Shown: one piece after another, positions 29,763 to 40,001 of the stretch
How the letters are laid out: each line of letters opens with the position of its first letter
Numbering within the stretch: the first letter of the stretch is position 1
From: Bacteroidaceae bacterium
Lineage (GTDB): Bacteria; Bacteroidota; Bacteroidia; Bacteroidales; Bacteroidaceae
Reading direction: 5' to 3'
Assembly (NCBI GenBank): GCA_017631315.1
Contig: JAGBTN010000005.1
Span: forward strand, 124,001 to 188,000
Length of the DNA: 64,000 bases
Notes under the pieces: model-generated
Databases searched by the model: none
What the model was told of the DNA's origin: nothing
The model's input: the letters and a program-made list of their open reading frames with translations, nothing else
Program-made: the position numbers and the translations under genes

Positions 29763-31138
29763 GATAATGGTTGCAGAATCTTGGTTATTTGTAATACATA
29801 ATCTTCAATGTCGCCAGCGCCAAGGGTTATCAAGACATCAAAGCCGCCTTGTCGCACCACATCGAGAATTTCATTCTTCATGCACATCTGGCTTTTAATG
29901 CCAGATTTAAGATTGTCATATATCAGCTTACTCGTCACTCCAGGAATCGGTTCCTCTCTCGCCGGATAAATATCCACAACACAGACATCATCAACCAAGG
30001 ATAGAGCATCGGCAAACTCACGATAAAAGTCGCGAGTACGAGTATACAAATGAGGCTGGAAGATAACCTTTATGCGACGACCGGAATACAATTCCTTCAT
30101 ACTCTCAAGACAATGTCGAATCTCTTCCGGATGGTGGGCATAATCACTTACATAAACCATTCGATCTGTTTTTACATGAAAATCAAAACGACGATCCACT
30201 CCACCAAAAGAAGCCATACCCTTGCGAATCTCTTCTGCTGATGCTCCCGCAATCTGCGCTAACGCAATAGCCGCAATGCCATTCTCTATATTGACACTTA
30301 CAGGAACTCCGAGTTCTATGTCGGAGATGTTTCCAAACGGCGAAACAAGGTCAAAGACAATACGTCCATCTCCTATGCGAACATTTTCTGCATGAAAGTC
30401 TCCTTCCGCACGACTATATGTATAGAGAGATACACCATCCTGCACATTGGGCTTCATCTTCAACCCTGTGTGCATGACAAGATAACCTCCCGGCAAAATT
30501 AAATTACTATACTTAGTGAAACTTTCCAGATAAGCCTCCTCCGTACCATAAATATCAAGATGATCGGCATCAGTTGCAGTAATTACACTGGCAAAAGGTG
30601 TAAGCCAATGGAAAGAACGGTCAAACTCGTCTGCCTCAATGACAACGTAAGGACTTGAAGAACTCAAGATATAGTTTGTCCTATAATTCTTTGTTATTCC
30701 ACCAAGAAATGCATTACAATCCACATGACTCTGATGAAGCAGATGGGCAGCCATGCTCGATGTTGTTGTCTTTCCATGAGTACCCGCCACACAAAGTCCC
30801 TTGAGAGTTCGTGTCAAAGTACCAAGCACCTGAGCACGCTTCTGTATTACAAAGCACTGCTCGCGAAAGAATGTTAACTCGCAATGGTCAGAAGGAATTG
30901 CCGGCGTATAAACTACAAGAGTATTCTCCTTATTTCGGCACTGCACGGGAATTAGTTCCACATTATCCTCATAATGAACCAAGGCTCCCTCCTTGCAAAG
31001 TTGTTCCGTAAGTTCTGTCTGTGTTCTGTCATAGCCCGCAACAACTACGCCACGGCTTATGAAGTAACGCGCAATGGCACTCATACCAATGCCGCCTATG
31101 CCCACGAAATATACGGCCTTTATTTGTTCTAACTTCAT
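29759..31138 (-). CDS. murC: UDP-N-acetylmuramate--L-alanine ligase
   Basis: MurC adds L-Ala to UDP-MurNAc. The N-terminal Rossmann region has VYFVGIGGIGMSAIARYFI, the ATP-binding loop is VAGTHGKTTTSSM, and the C-terminal part has DYAHHPEEI and FQPHLYTRTRDFYREFADAL, all typical of MurC. Length (459 aa) is usual. It overlaps murG upstream and ftsQ downstream by 4 bp each, so translation is coupled along the cluster. Confidence 0.96.
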   Translation of the reverse strand: MKLEQIKAVYFVGIGGIGMSAIARYFISRGVVVAGYDRTQTELTEQLCKEGALVHYEDNVELIPVQCRNKENTLVVYTPAIPSDHCELTFFREQCFVIQKRAQVLGTLTRTLKGLCVAGTHGKTTTSSMAAHLLHQSHVDCNAFLGGITKNYRTNYILSSSSPYVVIEADEFDRSFHWLTPFASVITATDADHLDIYGTEEAYLESFTKYSNLILPGGYLVMHTGLKMKPNVQDGVSLYTYSRAEGDFHAENVRIGDGRIVFDLVSPFGNISDIELGVPVSVNIENGIAAIALAQIAGASAEEIRKGMASFGGVDRRFDFHVKTDRMVYVSDYAHHPEEIRHCLESMKELYSGRRIKVIFQPHLYTRTRDFYREFADALSLVDDVCVVDIYPAREEPIPGVTSKLIYDNLKSGIKSQMCMKNEILDVVRQGGFDVLITLGAGDIEDYVLQITKILQPLS

Positions 31139-32259
31139 GGTAATTTCTGTTGTGCAAGTTTAATTACTTCTTGAGCTATAATGTGTGCAGAGTCTCGCAA
31201 TGCCATAGCCGCAGCATTCTGACCAAGTTGTTGGAGTCTTTCTGTATCAGCAACCGTATCCAATGCTAGCGGTATTATTGTTTCTGCAGCATCTTCATCA
31301 CGAACCAGTATTGCTGCGTCCTTGTTGACAAGAGCCATTGCATTGTGCGTTTGATGGTCTTCTGCCACGTTGGGACTTGGAACAAGGATACTTGGCTTAC
31401 CCAATAGGCATAATTCGCTAATGCTTCCTGCTCCTGCACGGCTGATGACAAGGTCTGCCAAGCAATAGGCCTGATCCATTCTGCTTATGAAATCAGTAAC
31501 GATAAGATTTCCCGGTTTACCTTTCACATCAAGCAGTTGCTCGATTTGTTTTTTATAGTAGCTGCCCGTCTGCCATATAAATTGAGCTGGAGATGCGGCT
31601 ATACGGGAGAGGTTTCGCATGACGCTCTCGTTTAATGTACGTGCGCCCAAACTACCACCAATAAGCAGTATCGTGGGTTTTGTTGGGTGTAGGCCAAAGG
31701 CTGCAGCACACTCCTGACGCGTCAGCGATTCATTGAGCAGATTTTGTCGAACAGGATTGCCTGTGAGCAAAATCCGATCTTTAGGAAAGAAACGTTCCAT
31801 TCCTTCGTAGGCAACACATATCTTGCTGGCCTTCTTTGCCAGAGTCTTATTTGTTAGGCCTGCATAACTGTTTTGCTCTTGTATTAGACAAGGAATGCCC
31901 AATTCATAGGCAGCATTAAGGGTTGCAGAACTGGCATAGCCACCAACTCCTACAGCAACGTGAGGTTGAAACTCTCGTAATGTCTGTTTTACCATGCGCT
32001 TACTGCGCAAGAAATCCATCAGTATGCTGATGTTACCCAATTTCCATAGGGGGCGAAGCAAGCCACGCACAGGCAATCCCATTATTTGGTATCCGGCGGC
32101 CGGCACACGCTGCATCTCCATTCTGCCTTCGGCGCCAACAAAGAGGATTTCCGTTTCGGGATTTATTTCACGCAAGGCATTGGCAATACTTATTGCAGGG
32201 AAGATGTGTCCCCCCGTACCACCGCCGCTTATTATGATTCTTAGTTTTTCCATATACAT
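31135..32259 (-). CDS. murG: undecaprenyldiphospho-muramoylpentapeptide beta-N-acetylglucosaminyltransferase
   Basis: MurG adds GlcNAc to lipid I to make lipid II on the inner membrane face. The signature IISGGGTGGHIFPAISIANA is at the N-terminus, with LIQEQNSYAGLTNK and the donor-binding ISRAGAGSISELCLLGKPSI in the C-terminal lobe. The product is 374 aa. It lies 11 bp downstream of ftsW and overlaps murC by 4 bp. Confidence 0.96.
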   Translation of the reverse strand: MYMEKLRIIISGGGTGGHIFPAISIANALREINPETEILFVGAEGRMEMQRVPAAGYQIMGLPVRGLLRPLWKLGNISILMDFLRSKRMVKQTLREFQPHVAVGVGGYASSATLNAAYELGIPCLIQEQNSYAGLTNKTLAKKASKICVAYEGMERFFPKDRILLTGNPVRQNLLNESLTRQECAAAFGLHPTKPTILLIGGSLGARTLNESVMRNLSRIAASPAQFIWQTGSYYKKQIEQLLDVKGKPGNLIVTDFISRMDQAYCLADLVISRAGAGSISELCLLGKPSILVPSPNVAEDHQTHNAMALVNKDAAILVRDEDAAETIIPLALDTVADTERLQQLGQNAAAMALRDSAHIIAQEVIKLAQQKLP

Positions 32260-32270
32260 TATATATTACA

Positions 32271-33491
32271 TTACGCCTCTGCTGTCGCCTGCGTGTTTTC
32301 CTCGTATTCCGGTTTGCGCTTTGCTGTATGGCTCACGCTCAGTATCATTCCTATGTATGTGCAGGTAATGAACAGACTTGTTCCTCCTCGGCTTACGAGT
32401 GGCAAAGGTTGTCCCGTGACGGGGAATGCGCCCACTGCAACGGCCATATTCATCATTGCCTGCACGACAATCATCAACGCCAGGCCCATTACCAAATATG
32501 ACGGGAATAATGCTTTGCACTTACGTGCTATTTGCATAGAGCGATACATGAGTATCAAATATAGCGAAAGGACCAGTAATGCTCCGGGGAAACCCAATTC
32601 CTCGATGATGATTGCGTATATGAAGTCGGAAAAAGCCTGGGGAATGAAATCGCGCTGTCTGCTGTTGCCCGGGCCACGGCCAATGACATTACTTGTGGCA
32701 ATGGCTACTTTGGCGTAAGCCTTTTGAGGGTTTTCGTGCGGTTTGAATTTGCTGGGATCTTCCGGACGTTCTTGTTTGTCGGTAATGCGATGAATCCATG
32801 TAGGCAAACGGTGTAACGGTCCGTCGGACATTTGCCACTCGGTGAGTGTTTCCTCCGGTATGGAGTGAGCTACGCTGAAGATGCCGCCTATGCCTAAAAA
32901 GCCTAAACAGAGGGCACCGATGATTATCTTCTTGCGTATCTGAGCATAGAAACAGATGCCAAACATTACAATGGCAATGATGAAAGCGGTGGATGCATTC
33001 TCCGTAAAGATGAGGAGGATTGTGATGAATGCTGTAAGTGCTACTATCTTGAAGCCTGTGGGACTGGCTCCCTTTTCGTCGCGCAGAGAAGACAGGATGA
33101 AGCAACTGAAGCCCACAAGACTCAGTTTGGCTATCTCGCTGGGCTGGAAACGGATGAACCCTATCTCTATCCAACGTCCGGCATCGTTTGTCTTTTGGCC
33201 GATGACAAGTACTGCGATGAGCAGGAAGAGCGACAAGAACATACCTGCGGTGCATGCTATCTTGAAATAGTTGCAAGGTATGATGTGTACAAGCCATGCA
33301 ATGAAGATGCCCATCAGCATAAAGGAGCCATGCTGCATTATGGGATCCCAATATGCTCCGGAGACAAACGTCATGCGTGAACTTGCGCTATATACCTCTA
33401 TCAGCGATATGGCGCAAAGCAACAGGAACACTGTCCAGACGCCTAAATCGCCGTTTATGAGGCTTCCTTTCTTTAGCTTGTTTATTATCAT
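32271..33491 (-). CDS. ftsW: peptidoglycan glycosyltransferase FtsW
   Basis: A SEDS-family polytopic protein of 406 residues with about ten membrane segments. The conserved RWIEIGFIRFQPSEIAKLSL and the C-terminal MNMAVAVGAFPVTGQPLPLV followed by SRGGTS are diagnostic. It polymerises lipid II at the septum with FtsI. The frame extends upstream into murD, but MIINKLKKGS at 33491, just after the murD stop and preceded by a weak AAGA, is the likely start. Confidence 0.95.
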   Translation of the reverse strand: MIINKLKKGSLINGDLGVWTVFLLLCAISLIEVYSASSRMTFVSGAYWDPIMQHGSFMLMGIFIAWLVHIIPCNYFKIACTAGMFLSLFLLIAVLVIGQKTNDAGRWIEIGFIRFQPSEIAKLSLVGFSCFILSSLRDEKGASPTGFKIVALTAFITILLIFTENASTAFIIAIVMFGICFYAQIRKKIIIGALCLGFLGIGGIFSVAHSIPEETLTEWQMSDGPLHRLPTWIHRITDKQERPEDPSKFKPHENPQKAYAKVAIATSNVIGRGPGNSRQRDFIPQAFSDFIYAIIIEELGFPGALLVLSLYLILMYRSMQIARKCKALFPSYLVMGLALMIVVQAMMNMAVAVGAFPVTGQPLPLVSRGGTSLFITCTYIGMILSVSHTAKRKPEYEENTQATAEA

Positions 33492-33511
33492 GGTTTCTTG
33501 TTTTGCTTTTC

Positions 33512-34846
33512 TTATAGGTTCTTCACTTGTTCGCAGAACTGCTCGCCACGATCTTCCATGTTTTTGAAGAGGTCGAAGCTGGCGCAGCATGGGCTGAGCA
33601 ATACGGTGTAGCCGGGTTTTGCCATGCGGTAGCAGGCTGCCACGCAGTCTTTCATGTTATTGGTGTCGGCAACGGGGATGCCCATGCCGTCGAAGAAGTT
33701 GTGGAGTTTGGTGTTGTCGGCTCCGAGGTAGACCAGTCCGGCACATTTCTTCTGCACAAGGTCTTTGATGGCATTATAGTCGTTGCCCTTGTCGAGGCCA
33801 CCTATGATGAGGATGGTGGGGGTGGTCATGCTTTCGAGGGCATACCAGCATGCGTCCACATTGGTAGCCTTTGAGTCGTTGACATACTGTACGCCGCCCA
33901 CGCGAGCCACCTTCTGCAGGCGGTGTTCTACGCCTTCGAAGTCGCTCAGGCTCTGGCGGAGCGACTCGTCGTCGATGCCGCTGATGCGGGCTGCTATGCC
34001 GGCTGCCAGGCTGTTGTACATGTTGTGTTTGCCACGCAGACTGAGACTTTCCTGCTCCATGTTGAATGGTGTTGGGTTCTCGATGACGTACTTTCCGTCT
34101 GCGATGTAGCCTATCATGCCTTTCTTTTCGATGATGCTGAAGGGGCACATTCTTGCCTTGATGCCATACTTCTTGAGTTCTGCGGAGATGACGGGGTCGT
34201 CGTTCCAGTAGATGAAGGCATCTTCTTCTGTCTGGTTCTGCAGGATGCGCATCTTGGAGTCTGTGTAGTTCTGCATGGAGCCTTCGTAGCGATCCAGGTG
34301 GTCGGGGGTGATGTTCAGGAGGACGGCAATGTTGGCTCGGAAGTCGTACATGTTGTCGAGTTGGAAACTGCTGAGCTCGATGATGTAGTATTCGTAGGTC
34401 TGTCCTTCTGCTATCTGGAGTGCGAGGCTTCGGCCGATGTTGCCTGCCAGTCCGACATTATAGCCTGCTTTCTTGAAGATATGGTAGATAAGGCTTGTTG
34501 TGGTAGTCTTTCCGTTGGAGCCTGTGATGCAAATCATTTTGGCATTGGTGTATCGTCCGGCGAATTCTATTTCGCTGATGATGGGTATGCCTGCTTCTTT
34601 GGCTTTGCAAACCATGGGGGCGTTGTCGGGTATGCCGGGGCTTTTTACGATTTCGTCGGCATTCAGTATGAGTTGCTCCGTGTGCGTGCCTTCTTCCCAG
34701 GGCACGTCGTACTGCTGGAGTATCTGCTTGTAGTTCTCCTTTATCTTGCCCATGTCGCTGACAAAGACTTCGAAGCCTTTCACTTTCGCCAGTGCTGCGG
34801 CTCCGACGCCGCTTTCGGCTGCGCCAAGTATTACGATTCTTTTCAT
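33512..34846 (-). CDS. murD: UDP-N-acetylmuramoylalanine--D-glutamate ligase
   Basis: MurD adds D-Glu to UDP-MurNAc-L-Ala. The N-terminal part (RIVILGAAESGVGAAALAK), the ATP loop ITGSNGKTTTTSLIYHIF, LNITPDHLDRYEGSM and VNDSKATNVDACWYAL are all MurD-specific. It has 444 residues. It starts 3 bp after the mraY stop. Confidence 0.96.
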   Translation of the reverse strand: MKRIVILGAAESGVGAAALAKVKGFEVFVSDMGKIKENYKQILQQYDVPWEEGTHTEQLILNADEIVKSPGIPDNAPMVCKAKEAGIPIISEIEFAGRYTNAKMICITGSNGKTTTTSLIYHIFKKAGYNVGLAGNIGRSLALQIAEGQTYEYYIIELSSFQLDNMYDFRANIAVLLNITPDHLDRYEGSMQNYTDSKMRILQNQTEEDAFIYWNDDPVISAELKKYGIKARMCPFSIIEKKGMIGYIADGKYVIENPTPFNMEQESLSLRGKHNMYNSLAAGIAARISGIDDESLRQSLSDFEGVEHRLQKVARVGGVQYVNDSKATNVDACWYALESMTTPTILIIGGLDKGNDYNAIKDLVQKKCAGLVYLGADNTKLHNFFDGMGIPVADTNNMKDCVAACYRMAKPGYTVLLSPCCASFDLFKNMEDRGEQFCEQVKNL

Positions 34847-34849
34847 CTC

Positions 34850-36115
34850 TTATCTTATCTTCAGTGTTACGATGGCGAGTGCTGCCATGATGATTGTTAC
34901 TATCCAGAAGCGGGCGGTTATCTTTGATTCCAGCCAGCATCCGCTGGGCCATTTGATGAGCACCTTGAAGTCGGGGGGCAGTTGTCCCGGTTTTACGCGG
35001 AAGGTGTCGTGCAGGGGGGCTCGTTTGATGACGCGCCATTTCTGTCCGCGGCGGTTGCCCATCCTGGCATAATTGGTCTGCAGGATGACGCTCAGGCTCT
35101 CCATGAGGAAGACGAAGCATAGCAGTGGCAGGAGGAGTTCCTTGTGCATGATGATGGCTGTGACGCCGATGATGCCGCCGATGGCCAGACTGCCTGTGTC
35201 GCCCATGAACACTTGTGCGGGATAGGCGTTGTACCAGAGGAAGCCGATGAGTGCGCCCACGAAGGCACAGATGAAGATGACGAGTTCCTCCGAGCCTGGG
35301 ATGTACATGATGTTAAGATAGGCTGCCATGTGAATGTGGCTGCTGACGTATGCCAGGATGCCCAGGGCGACGCCCATGATGGCGGCATTGCCTGCGCACA
35401 AACCGTCCATTCCATCGTTCAAATTGGAGCCGTTGCTGACTGCCATCACAATGAATGTGGTGACGAAAACGAAGAACACCCAGCCGGCTGCGGTCTTGTA
35501 TTTTCCGAGGAAGGAGAAGATGTCGGCATAGTTGAGGTTGTTGTTCTTGACGAAGGGGATGGTGGTGATGGTGCTCTTCACTTCTTCGCTGCGGTGCGTC
35601 ACTACCTGTTCTGTGCCTTGCCTCTCGCCCTGAATGTTCTCGCAGATAACGGCATCGGGGCTCAGCCACAGCGTCAGGCCTATCACAAGGCCGAGCACTG
35701 CCTGTCCCACCAGCTTGTAGATGGGGCGAAGCCCGTCCTTCGTCACCTTCATCTTGATGTAGTCGTCGGCAAAACCGAGCGCTCCGAGCCACACCGTGGT
35801 GAAGAGCATCATGAGCATATAGATGTTGCGCAAGCGGCCCAGCAGCAGGCAGGGCAGCAGGGTGGCAACGATGATGATGATGCCGCCCATGGTGGGCACG
35901 CCCTTCTTCTCCACGCCGTAGGGGTCGATGCTGGCATCGCGTTGAGCCTCGCTGCCATTGTGATTCTTCATCCACTTAATGAAGTACTGGCCGAACCACA
36001 TGGAGATGAGCAGGCTCAGCACCAGCGTAAGCACGGCACGAAACGAGACATAGTGCCACAGATTGGCTCCCGAAACGCCATATTCGCCTAAATATCTGAA
36101 CAGATAGTATAGCAT
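34850..36115 (-). CDS. mraY: phospho-N-acetylmuramoyl-pentapeptide transferase
   Basis: MraY makes lipid I at the inner membrane. Its 421 residues have about ten membrane segments and the family motifs GFADDYIKMKVTKDG, SNLNDGMDGLCAGNAAI and QVFMGDTGSLAIGG. The loop around residues 150-205 (ENIQGERQGTEQVVTHRSEE) is longer than in E. coli, as is usual for Bacteroidetes. A 240-bp gap of dispersed repeats separates it from murE, unlike the tight spacing elsewhere in the cluster. Confidence 0.96.
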   Translation of the reverse strand: MLYYLFRYLGEYGVSGANLWHYVSFRAVLTLVLSLLISMWFGQYFIKWMKNHNGSEAQRDASIDPYGVEKKGVPTMGGIIIIVATLLPCLLLGRLRNIYMLMMLFTTVWLGALGFADDYIKMKVTKDGLRPIYKLVGQAVLGLVIGLTLWLSPDAVICENIQGERQGTEQVVTHRSEEVKSTITTIPFVKNNNLNYADIFSFLGKYKTAAGWVFFVFVTTFIVMAVSNGSNLNDGMDGLCAGNAAIMGVALGILAYVSSHIHMAAYLNIMYIPGSEELVIFICAFVGALIGFLWYNAYPAQVFMGDTGSLAIGGIIGVTAIIMHKELLLPLLCFVFLMESLSVILQTNYARMGNRRGQKWRVIKRAPLHDTFRVKPGQLPPDFKVLIKWPSGCWLESKITARFWIVTIIMAALAIVTLKIR

Positions 36116-36195
36116 TGAATGTATGTTTTGTTATATCTTTCTTTCTCTAACTCTTTTCCCCTCTCTGCATCCTCGCATTGCTCCTCCGCCAAAAC

Positions 36196-36276
36196 CCTTA
36201 ACCATTATTGGCAGAAAGGTTAACCATTACGGGCGGAAAGGTTAACCATTATTGGCAAAAGCCTTAACCTTTCTGA
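36196..36276. repeat. four GGTTAACC-family repeats between murE and mraY
   Basis: Four copies follow each other with a period of about 22-24 bp: CCCTTAACCATTATTGGCAG, AAGGTTAACCATTACGGGCG, AAGGTTAACCATTATTGGCA and AGCCTTAACCTTTCTGAG. They fill most of the only long gap inside the dcw cluster. No promoter was recognised in the gap. Confidence 0.85.
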
Positions 36277-36355
36277 GCATCGTGCCTTTTTGCCCGATGA
36301 AATGGGGCTTTTTTGCTTCGTTGTGTCGATGCAGGAGACGCCTCTCCTCCGCCGT

Positions 36356-37816
36356 TCAGCCAAGAGACAAGCCGAAGGCTTCGCGTATGACTTCGTGGTC
36401 GTCAAAGTGGTGCTTCACGCCCTGGATGATCTGATAATCCTCATGGCCCTTGCCGGCAACCAGGATGACATCGCCCGGCTGCGCCATGGTGCAGGCAGTG
36501 CGTATAGCCTCGCGGCGATCCACAATGCAGATGACACTGCGTCGCTGGCCTGCATCAAGGCCGGCCAACATATCGTTTATAATCTCCTGCGGGTCCTCGT
36601 TGCGGGGATTGTCGCTCGTGAGGATGACACGGTCGCTGTTCTTCGCAGCTTCCTGCGCCATGAGCGGACGCTTGCCCTTGTCGCGGTTGCCACCGGCACC
36701 GCACACCGTCCAGCACTGGCCACGCCCTTGAAGAACCTCGTTGATGGTGTCGAGAACATTGACCAAGGCATCGGGCGTGTGGGCATAATCCACAATGGCC
36801 GTCACGCCCTCCTTAGAGCAAATGGCCTCGAAGCGACCGTTCACCGGCTTCTGCGCACTGAGCAACACCAATGCCTGCTGCGGCTCAACGCCCAACATCA
36901 CCGTCGCACCATAGACAGCAAGCAGATTGCTGGCATTGAAACGCCCCACAAACTGCACACTCACCTCCTGTGCGTCCACCTCCAGGTCCATACCCTCGAA
37001 GCTCTCGTCCATGATGCGAGCCTTGAAATCTGCCGCCGAACGCAGCGAATAGGTCTTCACCTTCGCCTTGCAATTCTGCACCATCACCATGCCATTGCGG
37101 TCGTCGGCATTCACCACAGCAAAAGCATCCTCCGGCAAAGCATCAAAGAAAGCCTTCTTGGCATCGCGATAATTCTCGAACGTGCCATGATAGTCCAGAT
37201 GGTCGCGTGTAAGATTCGTGAAAATACCCCCGCTGAAACAAAGGCCACCAATGCGCTTCTGGCTCACGCTATGGCTGCTGACCTCCATGAAAGCATAGGC
37301 ACAACCCTCGTCGGCCATCTGCCCCAAAAGGCGGTTCAGCGTTATGGGATCGGGCGTAGTGCACTCCGTAGGAATCGCCTCGCCATCAATATAATTGCAA
37401 ACAGTGCTGCATAAGCCGCACTTATAGCCAAACTGACGGAACATATTATAAAGCACCGTGGCAATCGTCGTCTTGCCATTCGTGCCGGTCACACCAATAA
37501 GATGCATCCGGCGGCTCGGGTCGCCAAAGAAATGCGTAGCCAACGTTCCCACCACATCATCAGTGTTGGGATAGACAAGATACGTAACATCGTCCGACAA
37601 CGACTCGGGAAGCCTCTCGCACACCACAACAGCGGCACCAAGTCCGATGGCCTTGCCAATGAAAGAGTGACCGTCCACCTGCGTACCACGCATGGCCACG
37701 AAGACAGCACCCTCCTTGATGAGACGACTGTCAATCTCGATACCTGTCACATCACGGTCAACATTGCCCACCACCTGCTGCGGCTTGCAATCCCCTATCA
37801 ACTGCTGTAGTTTCAT
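36356..37816 (-). CDS. murE: UDP-N-acetylmuramoyl-L-alanyl-D-glutamate--2,6-diaminopimelate ligase
   Basis: MurE adds the third stem-peptide residue. The ATP loop is [19 protein letters not shown], followed by [15 protein letters not shown] and [24 protein letters not shown] near residue 402 is the motif that selects meso-diaminopimelate over lysine, so the cell wall should be of the DAP type. The product has 486 residues. It is downstream of ftsI by 61 bp. Confidence 0.96.
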   Translation of the reverse strand: MKLQQLIGDCKPQQVVGNVDRDVTGIEIDSRLIKEGAVFVAMRGTQVDGHSFIGKAIGLGAAVVVCERLPESLSDDVTYLVYPNTDDVVGTLATHFFGDPSRRMHLIGVTGTNGKTTIATVLYNMFRQFGYKCGLCSTVCNYIDGEAIPTECTTPDPITLNRLLGQMADEGCAYAFMEVSSHSVSQKRIGGLCFSGGIFTNLTRDHLDYHGTFENYRDAKKAFFDALPEDAFAVVNADDRNGMVMVQNCKAKVKTYSLRSAADFKARIMDESFEGMDLEVDAQEVSVQFVGRFNASNLLAVYGATVMLGVEPQQALVLLSAQKPVNGRFEAICSKEGVTAIVDYAHTPDALVNVLDTINEVLQGRGQCWTVCGAGGNRDKGKRPLMAQEAAKNSDRVILTSDNPRNEDPQEIINDMLAGLDAGQRRSVICIVDRREAIRTACTMAQPGDVILVAGKGHEDYQIIQGVKHHFDDHEVIREAFGLSLG

Positions 37817-37877
37817 ATCTCTTCGTATCTAAACTTAAAAAAGAACTTCTCGTCGAACTCACTGTGCTTCTTCTATT

Positions 37878-39995
37878 CTATAACTTCTCTGCCGATGCCG
37901 TCAGAGTGATTTTCCTTCCCTTGACCGCAAGCGTGCCGGCAGGCAAGTCCTGCTTCACAACCTGTCCGCAACCATTCACGCGAACACGCAGACCTCGTTG
38001 TTGCAAGACATACACAGCGTCCTTCACACCCATGCCCGTAACATCGGGCACCTTGTTCAAAGACACCGTATCCGCCTCTACAACGTCAAGACGCTTGCCC
38101 GACAGGCCCATGCCCTCCACAATCGCTTCAGCACGTTCACGGCTGCCCCTCGTCACCGCAGGAACAAAAACCGAACTCGTGTCGGCGGCAGCAACAGCAC
38201 TGCGCATCGAGTCGCGCGACATAATATACTGAGATATCTCGCTGAAAACAGGACCACACTGGCCACCACCCGAAGCAGGCAAACCCTGCTTCTTGATGCA
38301 GACAATACAACTGTACTTCGGTTCGTCACTTGGGAAATAACCACAGAAACTCACCATATACTTGCGACCGGCATACGAACCATTCTCGCTGAACTGCGCC
38401 GTTCCCGTCTTACCGCTCACCTTGAAAAGCTTGCCGCCATTGCCGGCCTTCTTACCCAAACCGCCACTCACAACATGCTCCAAGCAATACTGAATGTCAC
38501 GCAAAGTAGAAGGCTTGCAAATACGTTCCTTTATCACCTCAGTCGGGAACTCACGTAAAACCATACCGTCCTTCAGTTCCGCCTTCACAAAACGCGGACG
38601 GACCATCTTGCCGCCATTGGCAATAGCATTGTAGAAAGTAAGAGTGCTGATAGGAGGAAGCATTGTAACATAGCCGATACTCATCCATGGAAGGTCCGGC
38701 TTACTCCAAAAACGTTCCTTGTTCCTGGGGTGTGGCACATAAGGCTCACCCTTACCAACAAACGGAAGATTGAGAGGAATGCCAACACCAATACGGTGAA
38801 GTCCGTCAACGTATGCCGAAGGATTGCCACTGTAAGCCTCATCAATGATTTTGCTGACGCCAATGTTACTGCTCTGCCCAAGAATATCTTCCACCTTGAG
38901 TTCCTTGTAACCACCTTTATGCCAGTTATGGTCCTTCATGTTTCTTCCATACATCTTGACAATGCCTGGAGCACAATCCACAACCTTGTTCACATCAATC
39001 TTACCATCCTCGAGAGCAATCATGATACTGGCAGTCTTGAAAGTAGAACCTGGTTCCCAAAGATCGCTCACAGCATTGTTCTTCATCTCATAATATTCAC
39101 CGTCTGCACCACGAGTAAGGTTGACGATTGCCTTCACATCGCCCGTCTTAACCTCCATCACCACAACAACACCTATCTCTCCGTTGACACCTTCTTCCTT
39201 CATCTTGCTGCGAAGAGTTCGGTCTGCAAAGTCCTGTATGTTAATGTCGATAGTGGTAAGCAAGTCATGACCATTCTCTGCCGGAACATCGATGATGGGA
39301 ACTCTTCTGTTACGCACTATGGTATAATGCTTCTTGCCTGGTTTGCCACGAAGGATGCTGTCGAAACTCAGTTCCAACCCACATTTTGGCAAACTTGTTG
39401 TGTCGTTGTAGAGTTCGCCTATGGTGCGGCTGGCCAATCCTCCATATGGTTTAAGGCGGAGTAACATTTCGTCTGCATGAAAACCGCTGCGGTACATGCT
39501 CTCCCTAAGGAAGGGGAGTTCCTTGCAAGCACGGTATTGTACATAGCTGGCAAGTTTTGGATAGATTCGCCAGGAGTACTTCCCTCGTTGTTTTCCTTTC
39601 AGCAGTCGTTTGCGGAACCAGTCTGCATCGTAGTCGGGAAAGATGCGTGCCAGGCCTTTTGCCATGCTATCGAGGTTCTCACGAAATGCTTCTTCGCGGT
39701 ATGCTATGGTTTTGGCTTTGCTGATAGAGTCTGGGTCTGAAACGGCAAAGTCCATATAAAGTGCGTACTTTGGCACTGTGCCGGAGAGGACTTGGCGGTC
39801 GCAGGAGAGGATGTTGCCTCGGCTGGCTGGTATTGTGGCAGTCTTGTTGTTGCGTCCGACTTCTTTCCAGTAGTCGCTTTCGGGCGGCAGCATCGTGTAG
39901 AGTGCTTTTCCGAGGATATAGATTCCTATCAGGCACATCAGCACGAAGATGACGATGTAGCGCTTGGGTGCTTTATCTTTGTTGGTTTGCTTCAT
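37878..39995 (-). CDS. ftsI: division-specific penicillin-binding protein (FtsI/PBP3) with PASTA domain
   Basis: This is the septal transpeptidase. One N-terminal membrane helix (YIVIFVLMCLIGIYILGKAL) precedes a dimerisation domain and a transpeptidase domain with EPGSTFKTASI (SxxK near residue 315), GQSSNIGVS (SxN near 373) and VSGKTGTAQF (KTG near 528). The last ~60 residues (VPDVTGMGVKDAVYVLQQRG ... LPAGTLAVKG) are one PASTA domain, usual in Bacteroidetes FtsI. It starts 6 bp after the ftsL-like gene. Confidence 0.95.
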   Translation of the reverse strand: MKQTNKDKAPKRYIVIFVLMCLIGIYILGKALYTMLPPESDYWKEVGRNNKTATIPASRGNILSCDRQVLSGTVPKYALYMDFAVSDPDSISKAKTIAYREEAFRENLDSMAKGLARIFPDYDADWFRKRLLKGKQRGKYSWRIYPKLASYVQYRACKELPFLRESMYRSGFHADEMLLRLKPYGGLASRTIGELYNDTTSLPKCGLELSFDSILRGKPGKKHYTIVRNRRVPIIDVPAENGHDLLTTIDINIQDFADRTLRSKMKEEGVNGEIGVVVVMEVKTGDVKAIVNLTRGADGEYYEMKNNAVSDLWEPGSTFKTASIMIALEDGKIDVNKVVDCAPGIVKMYGRNMKDHNWHKGGYKELKVEDILGQSSNIGVSKIIDEAYSGNPSAYVDGLHRIGVGIPLNLPFVGKGEPYVPHPRNKERFWSKPDLPWMSIGYVTMLPPISTLTFYNAIANGGKMVRPRFVKAELKDGMVLREFPTEVIKERICKPSTLRDIQYCLEHVVSGGLGKKAGNGGKLFKVSGKTGTAQFSENGSYAGRKYMVSFCGYFPSDEPKYSCIVCIKKQGLPASGGGQCGPVFSEISQYIMSRDSMRSAVAAADTSSVFVPAVTRGSRERAEAIVEGMGLSGKRLDVVEADTVSLNKVPDVTGMGVKDAVYVLQQRGLRVRVNGCGQVVKQDLPAGTLAVKGRKITLTASAEKL

Positions 39996-40001
39996 CGTGT
40001 T

